The notes under the pieces: model-generated | Databases searched by the model: none | Seen by the model: the letters and a program-made list of their open reading frames with translations, nothing else | What the model was told of the DNA's origin: nothing | Made by a program: the position numbers and the translations under genes | Origin: Candidatus Methylomirabilota bacterium | GTDB lineage: Bacteria; Methylomirabilota; Methylomirabilia; Methylomirabilales; JACPAU01 | DNA: 7,117 bases | Assembly (NCBI GenBank): GCA_023249205.1 | Contig: JAHFDC010000037.1 | Coordinates: 1-7,117 of the forward strand | Reading direction: 5' to 3' | Shown: one piece after another, positions 6,954 through 7,117 of the stretch | How the letters are laid out: every line of letters begins with the position of its first letter | Numbering within the stretch: position 1 is the first letter of the stretch

Positions 6954-7110
6954 GTGACAAAAGGTCCGGGTGGCGCCGGATGCCGCCCGACGGCCCCCGT
7001 AGCGGAGGGGGGGCCCAGCGGCCCTTGGCCGAGGGGGGGAACCACGGGAGGGTTCCCTCCGGGGCTCGGGGGCCGGGGCGGCGCCGGCGACAGGACCCGG
7101 ACGTTGTCAC
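6954..7110. repeat. Long imperfect inverted repeat able to form a rod-like stem of about 46 bp
   Basis: Two arms of 56 bases (6954-7009 and 7055-7110) are complementary in successive blocks: GTGACAA 6954-6960 with 7104-7110; GTCCGGGT 6964-6971 with 7095-7102; CGCCGG 6974-6979 with 7084-7089; GCCGCCC 6982-6988 with 7076-7082; CGGCCCCCG 6991-6999 with 7067-7075; AGC 7001-7003 with 7064-7066; GGAGGG 7004-7009 with 7055-7060. Only short bulges separate the blocks. The central 45 bases contain the small hairpin CGGCC-CTT-GGCCG (7019-7031). Competing local hairpins also exist (6967-6989 and 7034-7060). The element begins 19 bases after the lipoprotein stop codon. The same trinucleotide TGT flanks both ends (6951-6953 and 7111-7113). 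It may be a structured non-coding RNA, a miniature inverted-repeat element or a 3'-end structure. No protein gene is supported here. Confidence 0.6.
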
Positions 7111-7117
7111 TGTGATT

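Noticed and set aside
6773..7045. Minus-strand 90-codon open frame over the lipoprotein end and the dyad
   Set aside because: It overlaps the SH3b-coding region antisense, has no domain, and half of it is palindromic GC-rich DNA.
6954..7110. Known RNA identities for the long dyad (RNase P RNA, tmRNA, SRP RNA, cobalamin riboswitch)
   Set aside because: GTCCGGG and CACTGTGA at first recall RNase P RNA and the B12 riboswitch, but the neighbouring conserved cores are missing and the pairing pattern is a simple rod.

Overview
The window is very G+C-rich bacterial DNA, with third codon positions that are almost all G or C. It looks like a chromosomal housekeeping segment. A lipoprotein with a lipobox and the start-codon-proximal GGAGG motifs point to a Gram-negative-type bacterium that uses standard Shine-Dalgarno initiation. 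The gene mix (a Bacillus-like NADP isocitrate dehydrogenase, an AzgA-type purine permease, Der, and a CrtI-like flavoprotein) would suit an uncultured high-GC lineage such as Methylomirabilota/Rokubacteria or a deltaproteobacterial group. That placement is a guess; nothing in the sequence settles it.

Layout. Four genes lie head-to-tail on the minus strand (read right to left): der (4550-5950, ribosome-assembly GTPase), a divergent FAD/CrtI-type oxidoreductase (3141-4553), an NCS2/AzgA purine permease (1599-2981), and icd (43-1350, NADP isocitrate dehydrogenase). der and the oxidoreductase overlap by 4 bases (ATGA), so they are almost certainly co-translated. The permease follows after 159 bases with its own strong ribosome binding site. 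A nested GC-rich dyad directly after the permease and a good sigma70-like promoter (TTGACA-N17-TAGGGT) before icd suggest that icd starts a separate transcript. An ATG with a Shine-Dalgarno motif at the left edge (positions 3 to 1, minus) suggests that another gene follows icd outside the window.

On the plus strand, diverging from der, one gene (6089-6934) encodes a lipoprotein with a TolB/CsgG-like N-terminal segment and a C-terminal bacterial SH3 domain. It has a plausible promoter at 6027-6055.

The right end (6935-7117) has no convincing gene. It holds the most unusual structure in the window: an imperfect inverted repeat of about 157 bases (6954-7110) that can fold into a rod of about 46 base pairs with a small terminal hairpin. 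It could be a structured RNA, a miniature inverted-repeat element or an elaborate 3' end. The other gaps (1351-1598, 2982-3140, 5951-6088) are under 300 bases and hold only the regulatory candidates listed. No tRNA, rRNA, CRISPR array or complete insertion sequence was seen.
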